Source of the DNA: Siphonodentalium dalli
Lineage: Eukaryota > Mollusca > Scaphopoda > Gadilida > Siphonodentaliidae
Reading direction: 5' to 3'
Assembly (NCBI GenBank): GCA_032622095.1
Contig: CP136063.1
Coordinates: forward strand, 204,155,934-204,219,933
Length of the DNA stretch: 64,000 nucleotides
A program made the position numbers and the translations under genes. The notes under the pieces were generated by a model that was given only the letters and a program-made list of their open reading frames with translations, did no database searches and was not told the DNA's origin. This document shows positions 1 to 11,751 of the stretch, piece by piece; positions within the stretch are counted from its first letter, which is position 1, and each line of letters begins with the position of its first letter.

Positions 1-378
1 TTCCGACCATTTTGGACACCCACCCTGTGAGTTGCGGAAAAAAAATGTTTGTTGGTCCCATTCGACCACCACCCACCCCGACATACGTGCCCGGAAAAAT
101 CCCCCTGTTATTCTAAGGTGTTTTAAGCCAAACTCATTGCGAAAACAGTCCAAAAAAAACTTGAGTTGCGGGGGGGGGGGGAATTGTCTCACGACCACCC
201 CACCCCGGCATACGTGCCCGGAACCCCCCCCCCCCCGATTTGCACGGCAAGTAACAGAAAAGAGCTATTCCCGATATGGTAGAAATAAAGAGCGTTACGC
301 CTGTACGAAAAATTAAAACCGCTGGAAAATGGCTGTGACAATTAAAGTATTTTTCAGAGCAGATATATATATATATTC
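1..378. repeat. Low-complexity G/C-homopolymer and AT-dinucleotide region
   Basis: The segment has two diverged copies of a motif containing CCACCCC(G)GCATACGTGCCCGGAA (about 63-98 and 190-225), a G run at about 170-180 and a C run at about 222-236. It ends in an (AT)n stretch that leads into the 600-bp tandem. No coding potential is seen; open frames here are driven by the homopolymers. Confidence 0.6.
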
Positions 379-1574
379 TATTATATATTTTGGAAGATCT
401 GTGTGTGTGTCTGTGTGTGTGTGTTCGCGATGGACTCGAAAACGGCCGACCCGATTTCGATGAAACTTGGTATGTGGGGGTATTTTCGGCCGGGGGTGGC
501 ATGGGCCTATTAATTTGTCCGTGCGACGTGACCTTGACCTTGAAATCGGGTAATTTCAAGGTCAAACGCCCGAATATCACGGGATTTCGATAAAACTTGG
601 TATGTGGGGGTACTTTCTTATGGCGAGTCTCATAAGCATATTCATTTGCCCGTGCGACGTGACCTTGAAATCGGGTAACTTCAAGGTCAAATCGCCAATT
701 TTGATGGGATTTAGACGAAATTTGATACGTGGGGTTAGTTTTGTCCACTGATTGTTTTGGACGGGTCCAATCGTGACCACGACCAGACCTTGACCTTCAA
801 AATGATCAATTCAAGGTCAAATCGGGTAAAACCGGATGGATTTCGACGGGCACGTTTGTCGGGTACTTTTGTCCGGGTAGTGTTTTTGGACTGGTCAAAT
901 CGTGACCCCAATTGACCTTGACCTTCAAAATGGACAATTCAAGGTCAAAGCCCGGACTAAGTCGGGTCACCTTCTAGTCTATTATATATTTTGGAAGATC
1001 TGTGTGTCTGTCTGTGTGTTCGCGATTAACTCGAAAACGGCCCACCCGATTTCGATGAAACTTGGTATGTGGGGGTATTTTCGGCCGGGGACGAACATAG
1101 GCATATTAATTTGTCCGTGCGACATCACCTTGGCCTTGAAATCGGGTCATTTCAAGGTCAAACGCCCGAATATCGCGGGATTTCGATGAAACTTGGTATG
1201 TGGTGGTACTTTCTTATGGCGAGTCTCATAAGTATATTCATTTGCCCGCGCGACTTGACCTTGAAATCGGGTAACTTCAAGGTCAAATCGCCAATTTTGA
1301 TGGGATTTCGACGAAATTTGATACGTGGGGTTACTTTTGTCCACTGATTGTTTTGGACGGGTCCAATCGTGACCCCGACCAGACCTTGACCTTCAAAATG
1401 ATCAATTCAAGGTCAAATCGGGTAAAACCGGATGGATTTCGACGGGCACGTTTGTCGGGTACTTTTGTCCGGGTAGTGTTTTTGGACTGGTCAAATCGTG
1501 ACCCCACTTGACCTTGACCTTCAAAATGGCCAATTCAAGGTCAAAGCCCGGACGAAGTCGGGTCACCTTCTAGT
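379..1574. repeat. 600-bp tandem dimer with short inverted TTGACCTTGAA motifs
   Basis: CTATTATATATTTTGGAAGA begins at 379 and again at 979, exactly 600 bp apart. Both copies end in GGTCACCTTCTAGT (978 and 1574). Inside each are GT microsatellite, the phrase ATGAAACTTGGTATGTGG, and several imperfect palindromes of the kind ACCTTGACCTTCAAAATG…CAAGGTCAAA. The wording is related to the tandem-core elements found later in the window. Confidence 0.9.
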
Positions 1575-1619
1575 ATATATATATATGAAGCCGGTGTATC
1601 AATACTTCGTGCATTTGTC

Positions 1620-1805
1620 AACATATGCATGGTATCAGGGACGTGGCTAGAGGGTTTCCGGGGTGTCCGGGTGTGTCCACCTTGGGGAAATTCCAACTGC
1701 ACCCCCCCCCTGAATCAGAATCAGTCCAAACACAAATTTTGCATAATTCCATTTGCACCCCCCCCCCTTGCACCTCAATGCTCAGGCCTAATATCCTCAA
1801 CATTA
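1620..1805. repeat. C-tract repeat (CCACCTTGG…TTCCAACTGC(C)n)
   Basis: This stretch has two poly-C runs and the phrase GGAAATTCCAACTGCACCCC. A reverse-complement relative lies at about 33250-33420 (GGGGTGCAGTTGGAAATTCC, then a C run). It is probably a dispersed non-coding element of unknown class. Confidence 0.5.
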
Positions 1806-1869
1806 ATAAACCACGGTTCTATATTCCCGGTATGAGAACAACCAATATTTTAACTTGAAAAATTGCATA

Positions 1870-2695
1870 CGGGCAAGACACCAGGACACACCGGGCTGAC
1901 CATGGTTTTCAGCGCGGCGTGAGAAAATTTTGAAAACTATACAAGAAAATCGCAAAACCTAGCATCTAGATTTGCCTAAACTTAAGCTATCCGAGTGTTG
2001 GAAGAAAGTTCAAACCTCATGCTCCTCTAAGGTTGGAAAATTCTGCAATTGATGACCATTTCAGTCCCAAACTTTGACCAAATGTAGTAAAATTGTTGAT
2101 TATTTTTTTAAACTAATTAGCAGTTTTGTATTGGCCATGGGGGAGGGACAATGACACACCGGGCCGACCATGGTTCGGCCCGGTGTGTGAAATTTTGAAA
2201 TCTGAACAAGAAAATCGCAAAATCCTAGCATCTAGACTAGCCTCAAGCCTTCCTAGAGTTGGAAATTTCAAACCTGACACACCCTCTTAGGTTGGAAAAT
2301 TTCCAATTGATGACAATTCCAATGACAATGTTAACCAAATGTATATGACAATATTGTTTTCATAATCAACTAGCAGTTTTTGACTGGCCACGTGGGAGGG
2401 ACCAGGACACAAGCTTTCCAAGTGTTGGAAATTTCCAACCTGTCGCCCCCATAAGGTTTAGTTGGAACATTTCCAACTGATGACCATTTCAGTCCAAAAT
2501 TTTGACAAAAAAATAGGAAAATATGCAAATTTTTGTCCAAAAACGATAAATTCCCCCCAATAAATTGTTTGAAAATCAAACTACAAGAACATTTTCAACC
2601 TATTGTTGGTGTGAAATTTCCAACTAATGTTTTAGCAGGTATGAAATTTCCAACTGTTGAGACCCCCCCCCCCCCCCCCCCCCCCTGTCGCCACG
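1870..2695. repeat. Tandem copies of the CACACCGGGCYGACCATGG repeat
   Basis: Units start near 1875, 2147 and 2398 (about 250-270 bp) with ACACACCGGGC(T/C)GACCATGG, ATCGCAAAA(T)CCTAGCATCTAGA, and GGTTGGAAAATT(C/T)…CAATTGATGACCATTTC. The block ends in a poly-C run (2664-2685). Related copies lie at 28330-28770 (+) and at 32260-32660 and 33060-33200 (reverse). Confidence 0.7.
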
Positions 2696-3339
2696 TCTCT
2701 GTATGGTATAGCTGCATGAGATCCGAACACACCATTAACTTAACGCATATTTCCACATCTAGATTAACAATTTTCAGGAAACAACGTAAGTACTGCACAT
2801 AAACTATGTACACATCAAGTGCGCATCACTGACATACAATCTAACAATGAACTCAAAAGGCATCTTAATTCGCTTCTTTCACTGATCTAACACTGACGTC
2901 ACTGATTTGCGAATATACCTGAGCGCGTGTTCTTTGATCTATAATTTTAGGTGTGGGCTATCAATTAAGATCTGTGATCCGATTGGATACCAGTTATATG
3001 GTGACATAATGACAATGCAGATTTTATCCGCTTTCAAAAATGATGCAATATCTCGGCGATATCGATTTTCTTCACTAATGTTGGCAGACGTACGTGCCAG
3101 ACAAATTTAAATGTCGAGATAAATCTCAATCTGACACAATATACGTTATATATACTCTCTATATACTTGTAATATCGGTTATTCAGTTGTATTTGTGTGA
3201 ACAGGAATGACCCCATGGACCCGCCGATGGTAAACATAACACTCGTGAACGCAATGCGCGTTTACTACCACCACGTGGTCGAAGTTGAAAGTCACATTGT
3301 AAACACGAACATGATTGGACGATATTAGCACACCTCCAA
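2696..3339. other. No gene seen
   Basis: This is AT-rich single-copy-looking DNA between the poly-C run and candidate promoter A. I see no exon signature or repeat boundary in it. Confidence 0.5.
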
Positions 3340-3539
3340 TTTGGATCACGTGGTTTTCTATATTTGTAAATATTGAACCTATTTAAAGAACTCCAAACGT
3401 CACAGCATGGAAAACTGTCCAATCAGAACACAGAGTTTTTGTTTACGATTTGAAGGCTGAGTGACTGTCGAAATTTGTCGTACAATTTGAACATTTAAAG
3501 TGTATGCGTTGTACAATGCTATAGGTATTACGAACAGGT
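3340..3539 (+). promoter_or_regulatory. Candidate promoter and non-coding first exon A
   Basis: A TATTTAAAG box at about 3380 and a CCAAT (TGTCCAATCAG, about 3416-3426) precede a strong donor GAACAG|GTAAGTGAG at 3538. An inverted CCAAT (GATTGGACG) lies at about 3313. The stretch is low in repeats. It could supply the non-coding exon that the 15058 acceptor requires, 11.5 kb downstream. The individual motifs are weak evidence. Confidence 0.3.
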
Positions 3540-3730
3540 AAGTGAGCGAACACATATATAATCGATTAATTTCATTCAGGTCGTTGCGAATGTCAATATT
3601 TCCACCGAACTCGTATTTCTGATAGATAATTAATTGAAGACACCATTATTATCGAACCAACGTGTTTCGTTCCAGACCTTTTGTCTGTATTTATTTTGGT
3701 GTGTTTGGTAACATTTCAATGTACTTTCAA

Positions 3731-4706
3731 ATATATCAGCTTTATGGAGGCACTGTCCATTGCTTCAAATGCGCTTGCTATAAAGTGAGTGTGAACAAAT
3801 TCTCATTTCTTATAGAAATGGCCATGATGTATCGATCGGAATGGCACATTGAGATGTACGTCCCTCAACTAATTGCTCCAACCTTGAAAATCAGTCCGAG
3901 GGTCTAGATCAGACTGCGATAATCTTATCCACCGTCCACGACCCACTGACCGCATCGGCATCGCGCGGGGACCTCATCAAAAGGAAGCCCTTTCACTGGG
4001 AGTTGGGAAGCTTACAATCTGAACATGTCATGGGTTCGAACATTGACGCAGAACTGATTTATCATTCTTATATATTACATTCAAGAACACAACACACCCC
4101 CATTAAAGATTGGTCACTTGACCTGCCCTCTTAACTTGATCTTCATCCTTCCAAGATGCAATAGGAACTTAAAATTTGGTTGTGTAAATAACTCATTACT
4201 CATTAACTGGGAGCACATGCGAGTTTAGCGCACCCATCGGGGCCCATCCCGGTATCGTTCATGCATATATACCTCATACGGGTACATTTCTAGAATAAGA
4301 TCATATATATATGCTGGGACATTCATGGTCTACAGTTAGGGTAACTGATGATAACAGCGATTATCAATATGCACGATCCGTTTGAATATACATGTAGCCT
4401 AGATGCTATATATCGGTCGATCGCCCTCGAGACTGGAGTTTTTTTTATTTGTTATAGAGAGAGGCTTTCAAGAAATATTCTATTTACTCTTCAGAGGTCA
4501 AATATATTAAAAATCTTGAATTAAACAATGTGTGATTTATGATATATAAGATTTATGGAGGCACTAGCTGACTCAATTGATATGTGTGTCCATTGACTGT
4601 ATTTGTTTTTATATCCGTGAACAGATTCTCATTTCTTATCGAAATGACTATGTATCGATCGTAATGGCAGTGGTATTATGGCGCATTGATGTGTGTCCCT
4701 CTCTAT
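3731..4706. repeat. Diverged direct duplication (3731-3872 and 4541-4706) with a tRNA-like box between
   Basis: Both segments share TTTATGGAGGCACT, then CAGATTCTCATTTCTTAT or CAAATTCTCATTTCTTAT, GAAATG(G/A)C…ATGTATCGATCG and a terminal GTCCCTC. Between them, about 4008-4041 reads like a tRNA head (TTGGGAAGCTTACAATCTGA and the box-B-like GGTTCGAAC at 4033-4041). This is possibly an old tRNA-derived SINE fragment. Confidence 0.45.
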
Positions 4707-5479
4707 TTAACAAATAAACAAAACCTATATATTATGTTTGGAAAATTCCAGCAGATGGTCTATCTTCATTTTCACTGAAATTAGGAAAAAAATCGAATCT
4801 TGGCATAAAACGATACATTTACATATCAGAGGTTTCTGCACGGATGTTTGAATAAAGGATATCACAACCAATAGTCTATGGACTCTTGCAAGTATTTTTT
4901 AGGGTGAAAGTTCTTATTTTTGAGACCCTAATTTAATAATAAAGTAAATGTGGCTCTTTATACGCCTCAATCACCAACATGGATCGAGGTTTGATTCATC
5001 AATTCAAATAACTCGAATCCAGGGAAAGGGGGGGGGGGGGTGAACCTTCTTAAGGTTTTTAATATTTGTCATTGGGATGCAGTTGAAAGTTGAAGTGCCC
5101 ATCTCCCCCACGGGAAACATAATTGGTTTTATGCGTTTCGACCACAGGGTTCCGGGGACATTCTGCTATTTTATAATTTTTTAGCTATTAAAAAAAAAAA
5201 AAAAAGTTAAATTAAAAAAATATATCCCTGTGTTAAATTAATCGGGAACTTTTGTCTGCAATTTAATCATTCAGAATAGTTTTGTGTCAAGTTTTCATCA
5301 GACATGCAACTGAACTGGAAATTCCAGGGGGGGGGGGGAATCCCCCAAGTAGCCAAAATAGCACATGATTTGTTTGACGTAATTGAAAACAAACGCACGT
5401 GGTAACATAATGCTGCTTTAAATGTTGTGGTCATGAACTGAACACGTACCAATCAGCTGACCAGATGCTAAAAGCTATT
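4707..5479. other. No gene seen; homopolymer-rich
   Basis: The stretch is AT-rich with a G run at about 5028-5041, an A run at about 5191-5206 and a G run at about 5327-5338. No splice-bounded coding sequence is recognised. Confidence 0.5.
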
Positions 5480-5772
5480 GATCTCCCACGCGCATAAAAG
5501 TGTAGCGCGGGAATATTGCATCATCAAAAAACGAGCTGCTCCTGTTTGCGAAGCGTGTTTTTGATGATGAAATCGCTGTTTGTAAACATTAAACTGGAGT
5601 GATTTGGCCGGAGAGAAATGGACGATGGGTTATTCAGGCGTGATTTGGAGTAAATTATTGAATGTGAGACTGTTCTGAGAGCTAGTGCTGTCGACCTGTT
5701 GCCGTGTTAGTGAGCGCACCAGTGAGAAATGCAGAGTTTTAATGAGCAGATGTTAAGCACACGTCAAAAGGT
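5480..5772 (+). promoter_or_regulatory. Candidate promoter and non-coding first exon B
   Basis: This low-repeat stretch has a GC-rich patch around CACGCGC and AGCGCGGG and an ATAAAAG box at about 5493. A hairpin-forming pair (TCATCAAAAAAC against GTTTTTGATGATGA) lies at about 5520-5570, and a donor-like AAAAG|GTATAA follows at 5771. It is an alternative to candidate A as the origin of the 5' UTR exon, or part of an unrelated non-coding transcript. Confidence 0.28.
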
Positions 5773-5949
5773 ATAATTTCATAAAATTTCCATGTGAGTT
5801 TTGTTGTTGTCCGTGGTTGTATTCGATTTTTTTTGATTTTCTGAGTTTCCATCTGCTGTTGCATTGTTGCTACAAATACAATACAAACCATTTAATTCAG
5901 TGCACTGCATATTTATAAACAGGCCTCATGGTCACGGTGACCACAGCCT

Positions 5950-6600
5950 CATGCAACCGAGGGGGGGGGGGGGGGGGGGGGGCTGGACGTGGTGGTGGGG
6001 GCTGGGACATATGGGGGTGGAGGCAGGGATTGGACCAGTGTAGCCATAGGTCCTTTCAAGATTTGATTTTATTCACGATTGAACTACAAATTCAATTCAA
6101 TTTGATCATATAGTATTCAAATATTTATATTTACATACACCTGATATCTCTTCCGATTTCCCCATAGCGTTACGGAAATCACCGGGGATTGTCGGACATT
6201 ACCAACTGCTTGAGTATCTAGTCAGCCAATACGCCAAGAATTTGATAGCAAACAATATGTAATCGAGGTTCACGATTGGATGGCTAGTGGCATCTAATCG
6301 CGAGCACGGGTGGCACGAGATGTTCGATTGACTATCAGAATGTTGGTTATCATATAATCCCATATCCCATAATATGTCAAATATAGCGAATTATCGAAAT
6401 ATGAAATACAACGAAAAAGCGAAATATGAAAATACAGCGAAATAGCACGAAAAATCGAAATAGGAAAATACAGCGACATAGCGAAATATAGAGCGAAATT
6501 TATAGAAATAGGAAATTATTTTTATAAACGAAATAACAGATATTTGAAAAAGTGTTTTTGACGAAATAACGGACATATTTGGGGAAGTGTTTTAATGAGC
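5950..6600. repeat. G21 tract followed by irregular GCGAAATA(T/G)GAAAATACA repeats
   Basis: A run of about 21 G lies at about 5961-5981. From about 6385 to 6510, short units of the form CGAAATA-x-GAAAATACAG are repeated imperfectly with a period near 24-30 bp. No gene is seen. Confidence 0.55.
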
Positions 6601-6927
6601 GTAAGTATGTAAATATAAATAATAAACGGCGGATTCAACGTGGTCATGGGTTTTGACCGCGATAAAAAATCAGCAAACTCCGCATGAAAACCCATTTCTT
6701 ATATGAATCACCTTCTTCGTGTTCTTGTGGGTGAAAAAGAACAAAAGATTGAACTTGAAGCTGCTTTCTTCTATATATTTTTCCTAATATTTCAAATCTA
6801 ACTATATGGGTCTAATAATAATATAAAGCCTGAAATTTTGGCCTAACTCTTGCTGTTTTTTTTTGTTTTTTTTTTCTTTTTGCTTTTTTTCTTGCTGCCT
6901 CCTAATACCGAAAACGAATGCACAGGT

Positions 6928-7222
6928 GCCTCTTGGTGGCTCAGTCGGTTTGGAGTACTCCAAGCCATCCAGCGTTGACGATGAGGGTTCAAATCCACAT
7001 TTTTCCATCATGGACCCTGTAACTCAAAATTGTTTATCTGGTGGAGTTGCCAGTTACTCGCCGGTGGTTTGCTGCACATTGTCGATGAGTTTATCAGCCA
7101 TTGAAATCACTGTTAGGTTAGCCGCACAAGTAAGTGTGCAGATTTCCTCCACCACTAAAACTGGCAATGTCATGATATGGCCTTAGTTGCTGAAAACGAC
7201 TTTAAACCCCAATCAATCAACC
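6928..7222 (+). mobile_element. tRNA-derived SINE
   Basis: The internal RNA polymerase III promoter boxes are intact: box A TGGCTCAGTCGG (6937-6948) and box B GGTTCAAATCC (6986-6996), 37 nt apart. The body is unrelated to tRNA, and the 3' end reads TTTAAACCCCAATCAATCAA, a short A-rich repeat tail as in many molluscan SINEs. The open frame across it (6863-7186) is not a gene. Confidence 0.8.
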
Positions 7223-9537
7223 TTAGTCTTTGCTGAGCGTTCAAATACTTAGAAAAAACACTAAGCAAATTACAAAGGTAGGAGCGAATGGACCAATCAG
7301 TGATAACTTTAGCATTTGAATGCTAACTTAGCAGTTTATTAGCTTAACTTTAATTTGTAAAGTTGAGCTATCGCCATGGGCTGGTGTCCATCCATGAGTT
7401 CGTCCGTCCATCTACAGTTTCCTTTCGCTCGTCCTACAGGCCGCATCCCTCATCCGATCATCACCAAACTTAATATGGATCTTCGAGGTGACCACTAGAT
7501 AGGAGCCATCAATTCTTTTCTGAAATTCATTAAAAAACATTGCCACCAGCCATTTTTGATTTCAAACTTGATTTCTCCTGCAGTCTGCATTTATAGGAGA
7601 AATGTTTTGAAAATTTAAAGGCATGTTTAGGATCACCTCTAGATGGGAGCTTATCAAATGTTAGCGATTTTCGATGAAAAACATGGCCGTTTTATTATAT
7701 ATTGACACATCTTATGTCTTCAGGACGTTTTCATTACTACCTGTCAGGTCATAATTCATTAGTGTTTAATTGTCATATTCATTTAACCAAACCTGTTAAT
7801 TCTGTTAATAGCTTTAAAATTGTGTTACCTATAATATATTGGCTTATCTAGTTCATTTATCATAATTTCCATATTCCAATCAGTCAAAACTTTCTATTGA
7901 CATGTTTTTACTTGTCACCTTTTGCTCATTGGTTAATTCAGCTTGGCATTTCTCACCTCCAATTGTATATAAAATCCTTCAACTCTAACTTATACTAGTC
8001 ACTATATCATTAGGATTACCATTGGACACATCAAGCTAATGTTATAAGGAATACCTGTTGCTGTTATATGTTACTAGTATGTTCTTCTTGGAGAACCAGA
8101 TCATTGTAAATAAAAGCTATTCCCCTACATCAGACTTGATTGTTTAATGACATTGGACATCTCCAGATCCCGACTATTACATCTACAGAATTTCTGCCAT
8201 GTTATATTGAACAAGAACAAATACTGAGCGTTAAAATGGTAAGCAAATGTTAAGAAACCTGGCATTTAGTCTTCAAATGACATCTCTTAGCATTTCAATT
8301 GTAAGTGAATGCTAAGAATTGCATCTCTTAGTCTTTGAATACTAAGCGAATATTATGCGAATACTTATTACGTCTTTCCTCTTTGTAAGGGCATTAATAA
8401 TTTGATTTATACCTCAGAGGTACTACCTCCGTGCGACATGTCAGAAATACAATGTACTGGTATTTGTCTCCTGGTCATGCAATTTATGAAGTGGTTGGAA
8501 ATATTGAAAACATTGTTACGAATGCGAACAATTAATCTTGATTAATCAGAGATATGGCCATCTTGGTATATTTGAAACGTACTTGCATATTTACAATTTT
8601 CATGATTTTAGAAACACAATCTGTACCAACTTTTATAATTTGAAGACCAGAAGATATGTTTGCAACTGAAACTCCAGCAGTTTGTCTTTAAACGTCACGC
8701 TCCATCGCCCAATCGATGCCCTTGTAATTGCATACCCATTTAGTCACAGAAAACTTACTTGTTATACTGCTCAATTGGTCTTTTGGGCGCTAAATTTCCC
8801 AGGTTCACAAAACTGGTAAATAATATTTCACCTACATAACATGTATGTTCACTAATACTCAAATGCAATCTCACCTCATATTTCATTTCACTATAAACTC
8901 CAGATTTGCAGGGGGGCAGGGGGTAGAAATTTCATGCCTGACACAACATCAGTTAGAAATTTTGGAACTAAAAATTGGTTTGAAAAATGTTTTGATTTTT
9001 TTATTTCCCAACTAGTATTTAGTGTTAAAATTCATTGTGTTTAGACCAAAATTCACATATTTTCTTATTTCGGTCAATGTTTTGAAGCAATTTCATTATT
9101 TCAATGTATATAAGCTCATAATTATTTGATAGCTTTCATAAATTATGATATTATTATCCATCCCTTAACTAACACTATTTCTGATTGGGCAAAAGCCGCC
9201 ACGTGATAATCTGGGAAAAAGTCAATATTGGACTCCCGAATGTCATATTGGACTCCCAAGTATGCAATATGACTTTTTTGTCAGGACTCTGTGACCTCAC
9301 GAATTAACTATTGCGAAATGAATCAGTGAAATTGTGATGCGCATGCAACACTGGTGGATTTAGCAGACGTTTCATTCCGTATTGAGTTTTTTTTTCATTT
9401 CCGTGTTTACTGTTCCAAATCATGCTTTCTGATGATCAAATACAGGCTTTTATAGAGTGCCAATAAATACCAAAAATAAGCACTAAAGTTTTATTCCCAA
9501 AATTTGGATTTATAACATACAGATGGATAATAAAAAT
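7223..9537. other. Non-coding; includes a 'GCCATTTTTGATTT / CCTACAG' dispersed repeat and TGCTAAG-rich DNA
   Basis: At 7380-7700 there is a repeat with phrases also at 40790-41280 and 61880-62380 (ATCATCACCAAACTT, GCCA(G/T)CCAT(C/T)TT…GATTTTA). TGCTAA/CTTAGCA motifs cluster at 7236-7350 and 8225-8370. At 8900-9070 a diverged piece of the GGTTGGAAATTT-type repeat is possible. I see no exon. Confidence 0.45.
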
Positions 9538-9714
9538 GTCATTATACAATGTTGTGTACAGTAATACAGTATGAGTTTTTCTTGTACTCATCCAGTTGTG
9601 GTGAAAAGTCATATTGGACTCGACACTGCGTGTCTCGTCTCGTCCAATATGACTTTTCACCACAACCTGGACTCCTACAAGAAAAACACATAATGTACAC
9701 AACATTGTATAATA
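9538..9714. mobile_element. 177-bp foldback (hairpin) element
   Basis: The two arms are near-perfect complements: ATTATACAATGTTGTGTAC at the left and GTACACAACATTGTATAATA at the right, and TTGTGGTGAAAAGTCATATTGGAC against GTCCAATATGACTTTTCACCACAA around the centre near 9625-9645. Related ATATTGGACTC phrases occur just upstream at 9224-9275. The overlapping open frames on both strands are by-products of the palindrome. Confidence 0.85.
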
Positions 9715-9841
9715 ACTTTATATTATTTGCTCTCAGGAAACCAAGTACTGGTATATTCTGCACCAGATGACCCCACGGTATGACCCCATGGAAATTGTTA
9801 TCACATAAATAAACATACCATCACTTCAAGTCTGAGTTTAG

Positions 9842-10217
9842 TATGCCTGTCATTTGCAGAATGAGGTCTCCAGAGGGTGAATTTAGTGATGCTATCCTGC
9901 ACAGTGGGCTAGCATCACCAAATTCACCATCTTGGGACCTCATTCTGCATGACCTCATCTGCTATGGGAGACATAGACTCAGGTTGAAGTTCCCAAATGG
10001 TGAATTATGTGATCTACACCCATTGTGAACCTTGATTATCTATGTGAAGAAGTTTCTATAGAAATTTGATAAATAAAAAAAACTTTCCACAGAAGATGAG
10101 GCCTAAGCAGATTGAGGTCCCCAGAGGGTGAATTTTGTGATGCTATACCACTGTGTGGGATAGCATCACTTAATTCACCCTCTGGGGACCTCATTTGGCA
10201 AATGACAGACACACTAT
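9842..10217. mobile_element. GAGGTCCCC foldback MITE, copy 1
   Basis: The terminal arms (CTGTCATTTGCAGAATGAGG at the left; CCTCATTTGGCAAATGACAG then ACACACTA at the right) are inverted. Each end is itself a hairpin built from CCAGAGGGTGAATTTAGTGATGCT and its complement. The middle is ATTTC/TTTGATAAA-rich. This copy is in the opposite orientation to the copies at 23.7-24.8 kb. Confidence 0.85.
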
Positions 10218-10321
10218 AATCAGGATTTCATCACTTTAATAATAATGTAGACAGGCTTGAAAGCTGGTCAATTCAGATCTCGAGTCATTAGGACTCCTAC
10301 TGCCATGTACACTTGTTTCAT

Positions 10322-10402
10322 GCCATATTTCCGACTAAATCCTGAAAAGTTACCCATAATTCTGCTGTGGTTAAGGAGTCGATTACTTAGGGCATTACTG
10401 TA
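10322..10402. mobile_element. Half-copy of the TACAGTAATGC palindromic MITE
   Basis: Only the right arm is present, from GCCATATTTCCGACTAAATC to GGCATTACTGTA. It matches the right arms of the full copies at 13286 and 38678. Confidence 0.85.
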
Positions 10403-10870
10403 TACCAATTATAATCAGTACACATTTCAATACCATCACTGTTACCTCCTATTTTGTTTCTAATTGGTACACCAAAGTCAAAATATAGTTGTGGTTTAAT
10501 TGATTAAATATCTTGAAGGTAAAACCCCATATTACTGCTCAACAATGATTGTAAATGTAGTCGATGCTACTTTGATTGAAAGATTGTTGGTATCTGAGTT
10601 CACAAGAGGAGTTTCTGAAATGAGTTCCATACATTTTTACGAGAGTTACGGCCCTTTGATTGTAATTTTTTGGCTTTGCTATTAATATCAAGTTGAGCAT
10701 ATTTTGAAATTTCCCATCCCCCAACTTTGCCCACCTAGGCCATCGGTGACTGCTTGTTTGATTTTGGGATTTATTTTATTTGGATCCTGAGGGTAGCTGA
10801 ACATTTCTACAAATGAATCGTTGGAAATAAGGTAACTCCTCTTCAAATAACTTCAATAAATCCTGGAAAT

Positions 10871-11230
10871 AGTGTGTCTGTCATTTGCAGAATGAGGTCC
10901 CCAGAGGGTGAGTTTAGTGATGCGACACTGCACAACAGGCTAGCATAACCAAATTAACCCTCTGGGGACCTCATTCTGCTAGGACTCATCTTCTGGGAAG
11001 TATCTATAGTCTCAATTTGACAATGTTGTAACTTACTTTTTCCCTTCTGTTCAGTTTCTGTATCCCCTAATTTGCAGAAGATAAAATGCATATTAAATCG
11101 AGGTGACTAATGGGTGAGTATCACCAGCTTCAACTGGGGAACGTCAATCTGACCCTAGGTCTCCCATAGCAGTTGAGGCTTCAGCAGAATGAGATTCCCA
11201 GAGGGTGAATTTGGTGATGCTAGCCCACAA
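10871..11230. mobile_element. GAGGTCCCC foldback MITE, copy 2
   Basis: It begins GTGTGTCTGTCATTTGCAG, followed by the GAGGTCCCCAGAGGGTG hairpin, the internal GAAGTATCTATAGTCTCAA and CCCCTAATTTGCAGAAGATA segments, and a terminal CAGAGGGTGAATTTGGTGATGCT. The right outer arm is truncated. Confidence 0.8.
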
Positions 11231-11751
11231 TTCTTGTCTTCAATGAATGTTTATAGTAGTTGCTAGGTACTCAATCCGATTCGATGGTCCCATACCATCA
11301 GATTCCAACAACAACATAAATGTTTGAAATGGCCCTTCAGTTATCAGAATCAATTAATTACCCAAAAATAATCCTAACCACATTTGGCCGGATTGTCAAA
11401 TATATAAAACACAAAGCCACTTGATTTTAGAGTTATCCATCTTCATCCACAATTTGGTCCAAGACCATCTTCTCGTCGACTTTTTGCCATGGCACGGAAA
11501 AGTACTGGTGGTGAAAAATAATTGATTTCAAAAATCGATATCTCATCACTCTGAGCTTTGATGTGTGGGTTCCTCGACTCAAATCAAATATTTTTTACCC
11601 CCGAAGCTAAAGAAATAATAATTTGGGAACATTAATTTGGATTATTCATCTTCAGTGTCTGAAAACTAAATTGAATAGCAAGGTTACATCCATGTGTATA
11701 AATTTATCATATGCTAACCAGAATAATGCATAAAACGTATTTTTGATAAAC

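Noticed and set aside
134-1347. Several frames sharing FQGHVARANEYAYETRHKKV-like text
   Set aside because: They are translations of the 600-bp tandem and differ between copies by frameshifts and stops.
4008-4045. A functional tRNA gene at the GGTTCGAAC box
   Set aside because: Only a box-B-like motif and a loose box A are present; an acceptor stem and anticodon arm cannot be folded, so it is at most a SINE relic.
6863-7186. 107-residue plus-strand frame
   Set aside because: It overlaps a SINE with intact box A and box B; the polymerase III promoter explains the sequence better than a protein.
9436-9770. Frames on both strands across 9538-9714
   Set aside because: The palindromic foldback element opens mirror frames on both strands; no domain is seen.
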